Assembly (NCBI RefSeq): GCF_004309355.1 | Contig: NZ_BJCC01000034.1 | Span: forward strand, 62,001-126,000 | Length of the DNA: 64,000 nucleotides | DNA from: Enterococcus florum | GTDB lineage: Bacteria; Bacillota; Bacilli; Lactobacillales; Enterococcaceae | Direction of reading: 5' to 3' | In this document: piece by piece, positions 34,552-43,009 of the stretch | How positions within the stretch are numbered: the first letter of the stretch is position 1 | Layout of the letters: each line of letters starts with the position of its first letter | Translations under genes and position numbers: made by a program | Notes under the pieces: model-generated | Seen by the model: only the letters and a program-made list of their open reading frames with translations | Told to the model about the DNA's origin: nothing | Databases searched by the model: none

Positions 34552-35903
34552 TTATCCTTTTTTTTCAAAAAATCTTTGAACCAATAAAAACTTTTCTTAG
34601 GAATACGTCTCATGTCCCTAAGATCATGATTTCCTCTATTTACATAGATCATGCCATATCTTTTTTCCATGTCACCTTTTGAACTTGGCAGATCAATCAA
34701 CCCCCATCCAAGATATCCTAATACCTCACACCCATCGATAGTCATCGCATCTTCCATCGCTTGGATGTGTTGCTTATGGTAAAAAATACGGTAATCGTCT
34801 TGGATTTGATTAACGCCATCCCACTCTTCGTTTGTCCCTATCCCATTTTCTACCGGGAAAATCGGCACACGGTACTTTTGATACATACTGTTGATAATGT
34901 CTCTAAAACCTAAAGGGTCGATTCCAAGATGCCATTTATTTTTTAAGACGTATGGATTTTCGACCTCGCCAAAGGTTAAATAATAATTCGGCGCAGTCCC
35001 TGCTGGAATCCCTTTATGACTGATAGACCCCGTACAGTAATAACTAAAAGCCAGATAATCGCTGGTTACTTTTTCAATTTCCGTAAGCTCTGCTTCCGAT
35101 ACCTCTAAGTTCAAATGGCGCTCTTCAAAAGTACGGACTTGCTTAGAATATCCTCGACCGCAAAAAGCGTCCAATAGATTCTGATTCACGAACTCATCCC
35201 ATTCCCTTGCGACTAAGACATCTTTAGGATCATTTGTTTCAGGATAGATCTTCGAATAGGCCAACATTCCGCCGATTTTACCATTCGTCGTCTCATGAAT
35301 ATAATTCGCGATCTTAGCATGTGCCACCATGATATTGTGAGCAATTTGATGAATATTTTCTACGGTATCTTCTGTCTCTAATGTCCCACCGTAAATTAAC
35401 GCCAGTGGGGTGGAATATAAATTCTGCTCATTGAACGTGACCCAATACTTAACCTTGTCTTTGTATCGATCCACCACTTTCTTGCCATATTCCACAAAGG
35501 CATCAACCACGTGTTTACTCATAAACCCTTCATATTTTTGCGCTAAATGAAGGGGCATGTCGAAATGATAGAGACATAGCATAGGCTCGATGTTTCGTGC
35601 CAGCATCGCATCAATATAACGGTCATAAAAGAGAAACCCTTCTTCATTAAATGCACCATTTCCCAAGGGATTGATTCGCGCCCACGAAGTCTGAAAGCGA
35701 TAGAAATTCATGCCCATTTCTTGCAGCAAATCGAGATCCTCTTCATATCGATGATAACGATCGATCCCATCTTTCCAATCGGAAGTCGTCTCAGTAGCCT
35801 CGCGAATGTCGTAGACAGATGCTCCCTTTCCACCTTCATTCCATGCACCTTCTGTTTGCATGCTCGATGACGAATCTCCCCAAAAAAACGTTTTATCTAC
35901 CAT
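34548..35903 (-). CDS. GH1 6-phospho-beta-glucosidase-type enzyme
   Basis: A 451-residue (beta/alpha)8 glycosidase of family 1. The N-terminal FFWGDSSSSMQTEGAW is the GH1 start motif; the acid/base Glu is in YWVTFNEQN; the nucleophile Glu is in FPVENGIG. The middle gene of an EIIC-GH1-ROK run. Together with the PTS EIIC it would cleave a 6-phosphorylated beta-glucoside in the cytoplasm. The acid/base motif is NEQ rather than NEP, as in some phospho-glycosidase branches. The aglycone is unknown. Confidence 0.88.
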   Translation of the reverse strand: MVDKTFFWGDSSSSMQTEGAWNEGGKGASVYDIREATETTSDWKDGIDRYHRYEEDLDLLQEMGMNFYRFQTSWARINPLGNGAFNEEGFLFYDRYIDAMLARNIEPMLCLYHFDMPLHLAQKYEGFMSKHVVDAFVEYGKKVVDRYKDKVKYWVTFNEQNLYSTPLALIYGGTLETEDTVENIHQIAHNIMVAHAKIANYIHETTNGKIGGMLAYSKIYPETNDPKDVLVAREWDEFVNQNLLDAFCGRGYSKQVRTFEERHLNLEVSEAELTEIEKVTSDYLAFSYYCTGSISHKGIPAGTAPNYYLTFGEVENPYVLKNKWHLGIDPLGFRDIINSMYQKYRVPIFPVENGIGTNEEWDGVNQIQDDYRIFYHKQHIQAMEDAMTIDGCEVLGYLGWGLIDLPSSKGDMEKRYGMIYVNRGNHDLRDMRRIPKKSFYWFKDFLKKKDK

Positions 35904-35960
35904 TGTCTCATTCCAATCTTATTTCTTCTGTTTACAAACTATAGACGGTCACTTTGCGAA

Positions 35961-37301
35961 CTAGGAGACCCTATTCTCAACACTCGCTCGAGCAACGCGT
36001 TCACTGATTTTTAAAAATGGCAAGTAGAAAAATACCAACGCAACAATGATGATCGCCTGGACAATAATAGCGCGCCAGTCTCCCGCTGTTGCTAAAAAGC
36101 CGCTCAAAAATGGTGGTGTTGTCCAGGGAATCGTTACAATGCAGGGATCAACAAGACCTCCTGCTGTAGCAACATACCCAATAACAGTCCCGACGATCGG
36201 AGATAATACAAATGGAATGATCATTGGTAAGTTGAACACAATTGGCAAGCCAAAGATCACTGGCTCATTGATGTTAAAAATATTAGGTCCCAAAGCTAGT
36301 TTTGATAAATCTCTGTAAGCTCTATACCGGCTGAAAAGAAGAATCGCTATGACCAAAGCAATCGTTGATCCCGTTCCTCCCATTAAAGCACCGTATACTT
36401 GGTGAAAAGCGGAGTTGATGATGTGGGGCGCGTGCTGGCCCGCCGCTGCCGCATCCATATTTTCGTTCATGTTTACCATCAATAATGGATCTAGAATCGG
36501 CCCTGTAATCACCGACTGATGAATTCCAAACGAGAAGAGCAAGTTTCCAAGGCAAACCAAGAATAGATAGCCAATTAATGATGTCCCCACTCCTCGCAAA
36601 GGTTCTTGAATAAATCGTTCGATCATCGTCATGAAATCATTTCCAGTTAATTGGATCAAAAAGGAAGCGAAGGCAAATAATGACACGACAAGAATCAATG
36701 GGATCATTGTATTAAATGATTTTCCTACTGCTGGCGGAACACTATCCCCTAAATTGATTTTCAATCGTGTGGAACGCGTGAGGCGAATATACAACTCCGT
36801 TGCTAATAATCCAGTAATGATTGCAGCAAAGACACCCTTTGACCCGATATTTCCATAACTGATCACACCATTGATTTTGACAGCCGTCTCTGTGTCAATC
36901 GGTGTGACTTCGATCATCATCGGAAGCAATGTCAAAAAGGCCGGAACAACAGCAATCACTACGCCAATTGGATTGTCATACTCTCTGTTTTTGGCTAAGA
37001 AATAGCCGATTGCAATAACTAAGATGATGCCAGTAATATTTAATGTCGCGTTTGTGATGATATTTCCCCAACCTTGCCAAGTTGACATCGTATTGGCACT
37101 AATGATGTTTCTAAACCATCCTGAGGGATCGAGTACGACCGAATTAATTAAAATCGCAATACCTGCTAAAATAAATAATGGCATGATCGTCGCAAATGAA
37201 TCTCGCAAAGTTCTTAAATAAATCTGATTTCCGATCTTTTGAGCCGTTAAAACAAATTTCCCCATCAAAGCTTCTCTTTTTTGCTTCTTATCCTCACTCA
37301 T
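35961..37301 (-). CDS. PTS sugar transporter EIIC, lactose/cellobiose (CelB-like) family
   Basis: A 446-residue membrane permease with about ten spans. Family marks are LRDSFATIMPLFILAGIAILIN, FGIHQSVITGPILDPLL and FNINEPVIFGLPIVFNLPMIIPF, the last being the substrate-site motif of Lac-family EIIC. EIIA and EIIB for this permease are not in the window, so phosphoryl transfer must come from components encoded elsewhere. It has a clear promoter (TTTACA, 17 bases, TATCAT at 37349-37377) with a GntR operator half-site just upstream, and GGAGG before the ATG. Confidence 0.92.
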   Translation of the reverse strand: MSEDKKQKREALMGKFVLTAQKIGNQIYLRTLRDSFATIMPLFILAGIAILINSVVLDPSGWFRNIISANTMSTWQGWGNIITNATLNITGIILVIAIGYFLAKNREYDNPIGVVIAVVPAFLTLLPMMIEVTPIDTETAVKINGVISYGNIGSKGVFAAIITGLLATELYIRLTRSTRLKINLGDSVPPAVGKSFNTMIPLILVVSLFAFASFLIQLTGNDFMTMIERFIQEPLRGVGTSLIGYLFLVCLGNLLFSFGIHQSVITGPILDPLLMVNMNENMDAAAAGQHAPHIINSAFHQVYGALMGGTGSTIALVIAILLFSRYRAYRDLSKLALGPNIFNINEPVIFGLPIVFNLPMIIPFVLSPIVGTVIGYVATAGGLVDPCIVTIPWTTPPFLSGFLATAGDWRAIIVQAIIIVALVFFYLPFLKISERVARASVENRVS

Positions 37302-37348
37302 TCATTGTACCTCCAAATTTTTTACAGCTGCGCGCTAACTTTTCATAT

Positions 37349-37404
37349 ATGATAGCACTTGAAATAAATTTTGTAAACACTTAAATAAAATTTGTATATA
37401 CTAA
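37349..37404 (-). promoter_or_regulatory. Promoter and operator half-site of the EIIC operon
   Basis: Minus strand -35 TTTACA (37372-37377), 17-base spacer, -10 TATCAT (37349-37354). TATATACTAA at 37395-37404 is identical to one arm of the operator palindrome before the GntR gene. Confidence 0.6.
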
Positions 37405-37413
37405 TAATTAGAA

Positions 37414-37449
37414 GAAAAAAAGAATGTACGAAACGGTCTTGTACATTCT
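37414..37449 (-). terminator. Intrinsic terminator of the GntR regulator gene
   Basis: Minus strand: AGAATGTAC, loop, GTACATTCT, then TTTTTTT. It separates the regulator transcript from the EIIC operon. Confidence 0.9.
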
Positions 37450-37464
37450 TTCTACTTATCGGTT

Positions 37465-38169
37465 TTAGTTTATATCTGCCACGATTTTTCCCGACGTGTA
37501 CGGGTATCTTGTCTTAGATAGATCAAATGGCGTTCCATCATCAAAGAAGACCACCTGATTCGTCTCCAGAATCGGGTCGCCCACCTCGATACCGAATTCC
37601 TCACTGTCTAATTCATTGGCTTTCGAAGCGAGAATCACACGCTGTGCTGCACTGATCACATAGCCTAGTTCTTCTCTTATATAATTGTAAATAGAGCCCA
37701 TTAAAATTGTTTCATCTAAATCTTTAATGTACTTCAGTGGCATAATGGAGGTTTCAATACTCCTGGCTTCTTCATTCACATATCTGACACGCTTGATATC
37801 ATAAACAGGATCAATGTGTTTTATCTTCAATTCCTCAGATTCAGAGACCGTCGGAAAACGAACATCAAACCGAATAATTTTACTGGTTACTTCTGCACCT
37901 TCTTGCAAAGATGTCCCAAAAACGCTATTGATTTGTGTCACGTTCGTATCATTCTTTTTGATATTGCTTCTGACATATGTTCCTGACCCTCGTCTAGTGT
38001 ATACCAACCCTTCATCGATCAATAATTGAATGGCTTTTCTAATGGTTACTCGACTCGTGCTATACATTTTTGCTAATGTTTCTTGATCGGGCAATAGCTC
38101 ACTTTCTTTAAAGTCGCCTTCCACGATTTTTTTCTTTAAAGCAATCGCGATTTCTTTATATTTGGGCAT
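37465..38169 (-). CDS. GntR-family (HutC/UTRA) transcriptional regulator
   Basis: A 234-residue regulator: N-terminal winged helix (residues 1-70, with LPDQETLAKMYSTSRVTIRKAIQLL and YTRRGSGTYV) and a C-terminal UTRA ligand-binding domain (about 90-230). Regulators of this type beside PTS beta-glucoside genes usually sense a sugar phosphate. A palindromic operator lies in its own promoter region and related sequences stand before the EIIC operon and the second GH1 gene, so it probably controls all three and itself. Confidence 0.92.
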   Translation of the reverse strand: MPKYKEIAIALKKKIVEGDFKESELLPDQETLAKMYSTSRVTIRKAIQLLIDEGLVYTRRGSGTYVRSNIKKNDTNVTQINSVFGTSLQEGAEVTSKIIRFDVRFPTVSESEELKIKHIDPVYDIKRVRYVNEEARSIETSIMPLKYIKDLDETILMGSIYNYIREELGYVISAAQRVILASKANELDSEEFGIEVGDPILETNQVVFFDDGTPFDLSKTRYPYTSGKIVADIN

Positions 38170-38187
38170 TACTGTCTTCCTCCAAAA

Positions 38188-38209
38188 TTAGTATATACTT
38201 ATATACTAA
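38188..38209. promoter_or_regulatory. Palindromic operator before the GntR regulator gene
   Basis: Arms TTAGTATATA and TATATACTAA are exact complements separated by CT, 19 bases before the regulator start codon. Related sequences recur at 37395-37404 and 39785-39813. Confidence 0.65.
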
Positions 38210-38274
38210 TAGATTGAACATGATTTGTAAATGCACTATACAAATAGCAGCATAAAACCTTTCCATTCTTTCAT

Positions 38275-39699
38275 TTATTTATACATTTGAAGTATTCTTT
38301 CCTCAATTTCTACCCTATTCGTTTTTGACACCTCGGCGAACCAATAGCCTGATTTTTTGATCGTTTTCACTTGTGTATGAATATTGTTTGAGATAAATCC
38401 GTACCGATTCCGATAAGCATTCCCCCAAGACCAACAATCGATTGGTGTCCATAAATGATAGCCGAAACAATTCGCCCCTTCTGCAATGGCTTTGTGCAGC
38501 CAATACAAGTGTTCTTGAATAAATTGGATGCGATAATCGTCCTCGATTCTTCCTTGAGGATTCATATACCGTTCTTCTCTCGATACGCCCATGCCGTTTT
38601 CTGAAACGAACCATTCAATATTGCCATAATTATTCTTCACATCCATGGCTATATCGTAAATGGCTTTCGGGTATATTTCCCACCCTTTATCTACGTTCAT
38701 TCTTCGACCCGGCATCTCATACTCATCATAATACTTGTCTGGCATCCAGTCGACCGTTAAACTGTTGGGAGAAATTTCCGGGGCTTTTACCCGGTGAGGA
38801 TGGTAATAATTCAATCCTAAATAGTCAACGGTATTTTCATTAATGAGTGTTAATTCGTCAGAGGAACAATCAAACATCACACCATCTTTCTTAAATACTT
38901 CGATGAGTTTTTCTGGGAAGTGGCCGTTTGTAGAAGCCTTCATAAAAAATTGGTTTAACCATCTATCTGCGTAGTTGGAAGCGGCTAGATCTTCCACTGA
39001 ATTTGATGCGGGATAGGGTGGTGTCAAATTTAAAATAATCCCTATTTTTCCTTTTGGGTTACGGTTGTTTTGTCTAAATTTTTTCACTGTTTTAGCAGAC
39101 GCAAGCTGTAAGTTATAAGCGACCTGAACAGCTTTGGGTCCGTCAATGACATTCGGATAATGGAATTGGTGAAGGTATTCTCCTTCCACGATGACCATCG
39201 GTTCATTAAAGGTAAACCAGTCGGTCACACGATCTGAGAACAATTCAAAACACTTTTCCGCAAATTTTACAAATAACTCCCCAACATATTTTGATTCCCA
39301 GCCGCCATATTTGTGATACAGGTCAATCGGAAGATCAAAATGATGCAAATTGATAACTGGCCGAATACCGTTTTTTAAAAATTCGTCAATAACTTGATTA
39401 TAAAAAGTGACTGCGCCATTATTCACCGTACCTTTCTCGAAATCGTCCATTAGACGCGTCCATTGAATGGAGGTTCTTACAGAATTTAGACCAATTTTTT
39501 TCATTAATTGAATATCTTCTTTGTAGCTGTTATAAAAATTGGAAGCTGTAGTCGGACCTACGTGATCGTGAAATTTCTCTGGCTCTACTTCATACCAATA
39601 GTCAAAGACATTTGCATGTCTTTTCTTAAAACGCCCTTCACTCTGTGGTCCAGATGTCGCTGCTCCCCACCAAAAGTTTTTTGGAAATCTTACATTCAT
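38275..39699 (-). CDS. Second GH1 beta-glucosidase / 6-phospho-beta-glucosidase
   Basis: A 474-residue GH1 enzyme. The ATG at 39699 (MNVRFPKNFWWG) is chosen because AAAGGTG lies 6 bases before it; an in-frame GTG three codons upstream is embedded in that site. FWWGAATSGPQSEG is the N-terminal GH1 motif, the acid/base Glu is in WFTFNEPMV and the nucleophile in WFVSENGMG. It is clearly different from the GH1 enzyme at 34548, with an NEP rather than NEQ motif, and lies in its own transcript upstream of the regulator. The shared operator motif suggests common control with a related but not identical substrate. Confidence 0.9.
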   Translation of the reverse strand: MNVRFPKNFWWGAATSGPQSEGRFKKRHANVFDYWYEVEPEKFHDHVGPTTASNFYNSYKEDIQLMKKIGLNSVRTSIQWTRLMDDFEKGTVNNGAVTFYNQVIDEFLKNGIRPVINLHHFDLPIDLYHKYGGWESKYVGELFVKFAEKCFELFSDRVTDWFTFNEPMVIVEGEYLHQFHYPNVIDGPKAVQVAYNLQLASAKTVKKFRQNNRNPKGKIGIILNLTPPYPASNSVEDLAASNYADRWLNQFFMKASTNGHFPEKLIEVFKKDGVMFDCSSDELTLINENTVDYLGLNYYHPHRVKAPEISPNSLTVDWMPDKYYDEYEMPGRRMNVDKGWEIYPKAIYDIAMDVKNNYGNIEWFVSENGMGVSREERYMNPQGRIEDDYRIQFIQEHLYWLHKAIAEGANCFGYHLWTPIDCWSWGNAYRNRYGFISNNIHTQVKTIKKSGYWFAEVSKTNRVEIEERILQMYK

Positions 39700-39784
39700 T
39701 TTATTCACCTTTTTCTGTTTTATTCATTTACTGTTTAGGGTAGTTGATCTTACATCAGCACACTCAATGATTGCCACAAAATAT

Positions 39785-39813
39785 TGTATATACTTATTTT
39801 TACAAGTATACAC
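39785..39813. promoter_or_regulatory. Operator-like inverted repeat before the second GH1 gene
   Basis: TGTATATACTT (39785-39795) and AAGTATACAC (39804-39813) form an imperfect palindrome with the same GTATAtAC core as the GntR operator. It is about 85 bases before the GH1 start. Confidence 0.45.
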
Positions 39814-39886
39814 TATTTTCAATACATTCAACAGCTTTATATCGTCTTATTCAACTAGTAAGGTGCCTTTATCGTCCATTTGATAG

Positions 39887-39926
39887 CAAAAAACCCAATC
39901 ATCATGAATAGATGATTGGGTTTTTT
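39887..39926. terminator. Bidirectional terminator after the six-gene operon
   Basis: AAAAAACCCAATCATC and GATGATTGGGTTTTTT are exact complements around a short loop, giving a U-run in both directions. It lies about 70 bases beyond the last gene of the operon at 39997-44596. The bases 39814-39886 hold nothing recognisable. Confidence 0.85.
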
Positions 39927-39996
39927 GAATGATTCTTTTGATTTCTCGTAAACGAAAACTATGTTTCCTGCACATAATCGATAAACTTTCTCGAAA

Positions 39997-40800
39997 CTAT
40001 ACAAAAGCCTCCTTGAAAAACGTCAACGTCTGAGCAGCATCGTTAGAAAGATCGTCTGTAAAGGCTTCAATGCTGACTCTTCCTTGATAGTTGATTGCCT
40101 TTAATGTTTGGATAAAAGGTGCGTAATGGGTATCTTCCGCCATTGATACAGGAAATCTGCGTCCTTGGATTTTTGCAAAATGGACGTGCGCCAAGTGTTC
40201 TGGTCCGTACGCCTTCAGATGCGTTAGGGGTTCTTTTTCCAGCATCAGATGGTAGTAATCTACCAATACTTTGACTGATTCGTGGCGGACGTGATCAGCA
40301 ATCAGACAGCCTTCTTCAAAGGTATTGATGATGTTGCATTCCCCTTTATTCAACGGCTCGATCACGAGTGTTAGCGCGTGCTTTTGGGCCAAGGGGGCGA
40401 TTTTTTTGCAAAAATCGACGACCTGCTGACGACCTTTTTCTGGCGGAAATTCTGCTGGGACTGTTTTCGCATCTGGACTGCCGAAGACAACGAATGTGGC
40501 TCCTAAACGGTTTGCACGTTGAAAGGCTTTCTCGACATAGTGTAAAACAGCTGCTTCATCGACTGTATCTCCAGTGATTCGCTGGCTTGCTGGCAAGAAG
40601 CCATTACAGCCTTCACAGTGAATCCCTGTTTTGGCGATTTCTTGTTGCAGCGCATCGAATGCTTCTTCTGACAGCTCCATGACCGTTGATAAAGGGAGTT
40701 CAAGGTAGTCATACCCGCATTCGGCAATGGTTCTGATATTTTCTAGGCTGATCGCTTCTTTTCCAAGAGCAATAAAATTAAAACAGGCACCAAATCGCAT
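39997..40800 (-). CDS. Sugar isomerase/epimerase-like TIM barrel (AP endonuclease 2 fold)
   Basis: A 267-residue metal-dependent TIM barrel. The four expected metal ligands are present in order: Glu in LVIEPLN, Asp in VLVDYYH, His in AHVHFA and Glu in VSIEAF. This ligand set occurs in ketose 3-epimerases, hydroxypyruvate isomerase, inosose isomerase/dehydratase and 3-dehydroshikimate dehydratase, so the fold alone does not give the reaction. The neighbouring type II dehydroquinase-like gene would fit a 3-dehydroshikimate dehydratase, but this is inference. Last gene of the operon, 10 bases after the dehydroquinase-like gene. Confidence 0.75.
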   Translation of the reverse strand: MRFGACFNFIALGKEAISLENIRTIAECGYDYLELPLSTVMELSEEAFDALQQEIAKTGIHCEGCNGFLPASQRITGDTVDEAAVLHYVEKAFQRANRLGATFVVFGSPDAKTVPAEFPPEKGRQQVVDFCKKIAPLAQKHALTLVIEPLNKGECNIINTFEEGCLIADHVRHESVKVLVDYYHLMLEKEPLTHLKAYGPEHLAHVHFAKIQGRRFPVSMAEDTHYAPFIQTLKAINYQGRVSIEAFTDDLSNDAAQTLTFFKEAFV

Positions 40801-40810
40801 CGCTGGCCTC

Positions 40811-41248
40811 CTATTTTGTCATCGTTGCGGCTGCGCGCAGGGCTAATTGGTAGGTTTCAAATCCAAATCCTGCCATGACACCACGGGCTTTTTCTGATAA
40901 GACAGAATGGTGGCGAAAATCCTCCCGTGCGTGAACATTGGACATGTGCATCTCAATAAAGGGAACTTCCAGAATTTCCAACGCATCTCGAATGGCGTAA
41001 CTATAATGGGTCCATGCTCCTGCATTGATGATCACCGCGTCCACCTGGTCTTTGTAGCCTTGATGAATACGGTCGACCATTTTGCCTTCATCATTGGTTT
41101 GATAGCTTTCAATTTCCACGTTTAATTCTTTTGCGAGTGCCGCCATGTTGGCATTGATCTCGTCTAACGTCACCGTTCCATAGTGCGTTGGGTTGCGGTG
41201 ACCAAACATATTATGATTGACTCCGTGAAGCATTAGTATTTTTTTCAT
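40811..41248 (-). CDS. Type II 3-dehydroquinate dehydratase-like protein
   Basis: A 145-residue flavodoxin-like protein. The ATG at 41248 is chosen for its AAAGGAG site; an upstream in-frame start lacks one. It has the type II dehydroquinase residues: Arg in GHRNP, catalytic Tyr in THYG, substrate loop NAGAWTHYS, His in EMHMSNVHARE and Arg in DFRHHS. The usual NGPNLN start is altered to HGVNHN, though both Asn are kept. Known members convert 3-dehydroquinate to 3-dehydroshikimate. The setting beside CoA and epimerase genes and away from aromatic biosynthesis genes suggests a catabolic or substrate-shifted paralogue. Confidence 0.8.
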   Translation of the reverse strand: MKKILMLHGVNHNMFGHRNPTHYGTVTLDEINANMAALAKELNVEIESYQTNDEGKMVDRIHQGYKDQVDAVIINAGAWTHYSYAIRDALEILEVPFIEMHMSNVHAREDFRHHSVLSEKARGVMAGFGFETYQLALRAAATMTK

Positions 41249-41265
41249 GACTGGGTTCTCCTTTA

Positions 41266-41640
41266 CTATTGCCAAGGCACAATGTCTAAAACGTCTTTTA
41301 CGGTGCCCGGATTTGCTTGTAAAATTTCAATACAAAGACCGTCTGGCAATTGCCACCAGTTCTCACCCTGAGGCAGCGGTTTGACATCGTAGGTTTTGAT
41401 TTTTTCCAATGCCGCTTTTTGATTGTCGGCCATGATTCCTAAATGGCCAAGTTTTCCTGTTGGCTGCGGGTCCGTGTTTTCAATTAATTGAATGCCTCCA
41501 TACAACCAAACTTGCCGCGGCTGACCGGGTTCTTCTTTTCTCATGCGTTCGGTGCAGTTTAAGGTCGTTTGGAAAAAATCGATGTACCACTCAATGTCAG
41601 TAACGAAAAGAGCAACATGTTCAACATAGGCTTTAGTCAT
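41266..41640 (-). CDS. VOC (glyoxalase/dioxygenase fold) family protein
   Basis: A 124-residue single vicinal-oxygen-chelate domain. It begins YVEHVALFVTDIEWYIDFFQ, with a candidate metal His at the usual first position, continues VWLYGGIQLIE and GHLGIMADN (second His), and ends LCIEILQ (Glu in the last strand). Members are lyases, epimerases, isomerases or dioxygenases. It overlaps the ketopantoate-reductase-like gene by 8 bases and is surely co-translated with it. Reaction unknown; an epimerase or isomerase of a CoA or keto-acid intermediate would fit. Confidence 0.75.
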   Translation of the reverse strand: MTKAYVEHVALFVTDIEWYIDFFQTTLNCTERMRKEEPGQPRQVWLYGGIQLIENTDPQPTGKLGHLGIMADNQKAALEKIKTYDVKPLPQGENWWQLPDGLCIEILQANPGTVKDVLDIVPWQ

Positions 41641-42571
41641 TTTTCATCACCTCGTTTTTCAGTTCGATGCCCTTCACACACGCAGTTAATGCGCTATTTA
41701 CGGGGGTAGGAATTCCCATTTTCGCACCCCAGCGAACGACCGCACCGTTGATAAAATCAACTTCCGTTTTTTGCTTTTTCTCTAGGCTTTGCAGGATCGA
41801 TGTCTTGAATTCATAGGGCAAGCCAACAGCCGCTTTTGTCCATACTTGAAGAGGAATTTCGGTTGTTAAAGAAATGTTGTTGGCTTTGGCGATCGCAATG
41901 CCTTCTTCGATCGCCGCAAAGGCTGTTTCTTCGATTTCTTTGATCTTGTACAGGTCTCCGTAGCCAAGTCCAGTAATCCCTGCCAGTGCACCTGTAGCGA
42001 CATTGATCAGCAGTTTATCCCAGATCATTCCCTTGATGTTCTTGCTGACCTTTGTAATGATACCGCCATCATTCAATTCTCTTGCAATGGCTGTGATTCG
42101 TTTGGTACTGCTGCCATCCATCTCGCCGATACATATTTCTTTGCCCTTCACACCAGGAATGACTTTCCCCGGAGCCTGAATTACCCCGCCAACGTAGGCT
42201 TTTCCGCCAATGATCTTTTCGGATCCGATTTGTTCTTCGATGATCTCTTCGTTACCTAGCCCATTTTGCAAGGATAGTACGACGGTTTCTTCTCCAATCA
42301 ACGGGAGTGCCTGTCGAATGGCTGCCTCTGTTGCGAAGGACTTGACCAATACGATGATCAGATCCATTTTATCTAATTCGGCTGGACTCGTGACGGCTTT
42401 GATAGGCACACGGATTTCTTTGTCCACTTCTATAAAGATCAGTCCGTTTTGATTGATGGCATCGACATGCTCCTGCCACTGATCCACCAAGTAAACTTCC
42501 TTACCATGCAACGCCAACGTCCCTCCGATGGAGCTTCCTAGAGCCCCCGCGCCTAAGAAACAGATTTTCAT
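41633..42571 (-). CDS. Ketopantoate reductase (PanE/ApbA) family oxidoreductase
   Basis: A 312-residue NADPH-dependent enzyme. The nucleotide-binding loop is CFLGAGALGSSIGG; the family helix VVLSLQNGLGNEE and the C-terminal domain (KLLINVATGALAGITGLGYGDL, then TSILQSLEKKQKTEVDFINGAVV) are clear. PanE reduces 2-dehydropantoate, but many paralogues reduce other 2-keto acids. Its place inside a CoA-transferase operon, with ATGA overlap to the MaoC gene, argues for a pathway-specific substrate rather than pantothenate synthesis. Confidence 0.85.
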   Translation of the reverse strand: MKICFLGAGALGSSIGGTLALHGKEVYLVDQWQEHVDAINQNGLIFIEVDKEIRVPIKAVTSPAELDKMDLIIVLVKSFATEAAIRQALPLIGEETVVLSLQNGLGNEEIIEEQIGSEKIIGGKAYVGGVIQAPGKVIPGVKGKEICIGEMDGSSTKRITAIARELNDGGIITKVSKNIKGMIWDKLLINVATGALAGITGLGYGDLYKIKEIEETAFAAIEEGIAIAKANNISLTTEIPLQVWTKAAVGLPYEFKTSILQSLEKKQKTEVDFINGAVVRWGAKMGIPTPVNSALTACVKGIELKNEVMKND

Positions 42572-43008
42572 TCGGTCATCTCCTCTTCAGGAATAAATTT
42601 TAAAATGTGCTGTGCATACACACAGATGTCCCCTTTCTGATTAAAAATCTCCACATCCGAGTAGGTTTTCATCGCGTCTACATCTACTTTTTTTACGGTA
42701 TATTTCGCCGTCACTGTATCTCCGAAGAAGACGGGTTTGATAAAGCGTAATTTATCATACCCGTAGGATACACTCGGGATCTCTGCTTTTGCTTGCTGCT
42801 GGATCAATGTCGATGCCGTACACCCGAAGGAGAAGGTCAAGACCCCATGGACGATCCGTTCTTTGTATGGCGTCGTCTTCATGAATTCTGCGTTCATATG
42901 CATTTGACTAAAGTCTCCTGTAATCCCTGCGTACAAATACACATCCGATTCACTGATTGTTTTGGTGTAAGAACACGTATCGTTAACTTTTAAAGGCAAT
43001 TCTTTCAT
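42568..43008 (-). CDS. MaoC-like (R)-specific enoyl-CoA hydratase
   Basis: A 146-residue hot-dog fold hydratase. The catalytic motif is seen as GDFSQMHMNAEF followed by RIVHGVLTFSF, with the Asp and His dyad at the expected spacing. MaoC-type enzymes add water to trans-enoyl-CoA, for example in beta-oxidation or itaconyl/mesaconyl-CoA hydration. The ATG follows the CoA-transferase stop directly with GAGGAAAAT as site. It would act on the thioester made by the CoA-transferase. Confidence 0.85.
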   Translation of the reverse strand: MKELPLKVNDTCSYTKTISESDVYLYAGITGDFSQMHMNAEFMKTTPYKERIVHGVLTFSFGCTASTLIQQQAKAEIPSVSYGYDKLRFIKPVFFGDTVTAKYTVKKVDVDAMKTYSDVEIFNQKGDICVYAQHILKFIPEEEMTE

Positions 43009-43009
43009 T

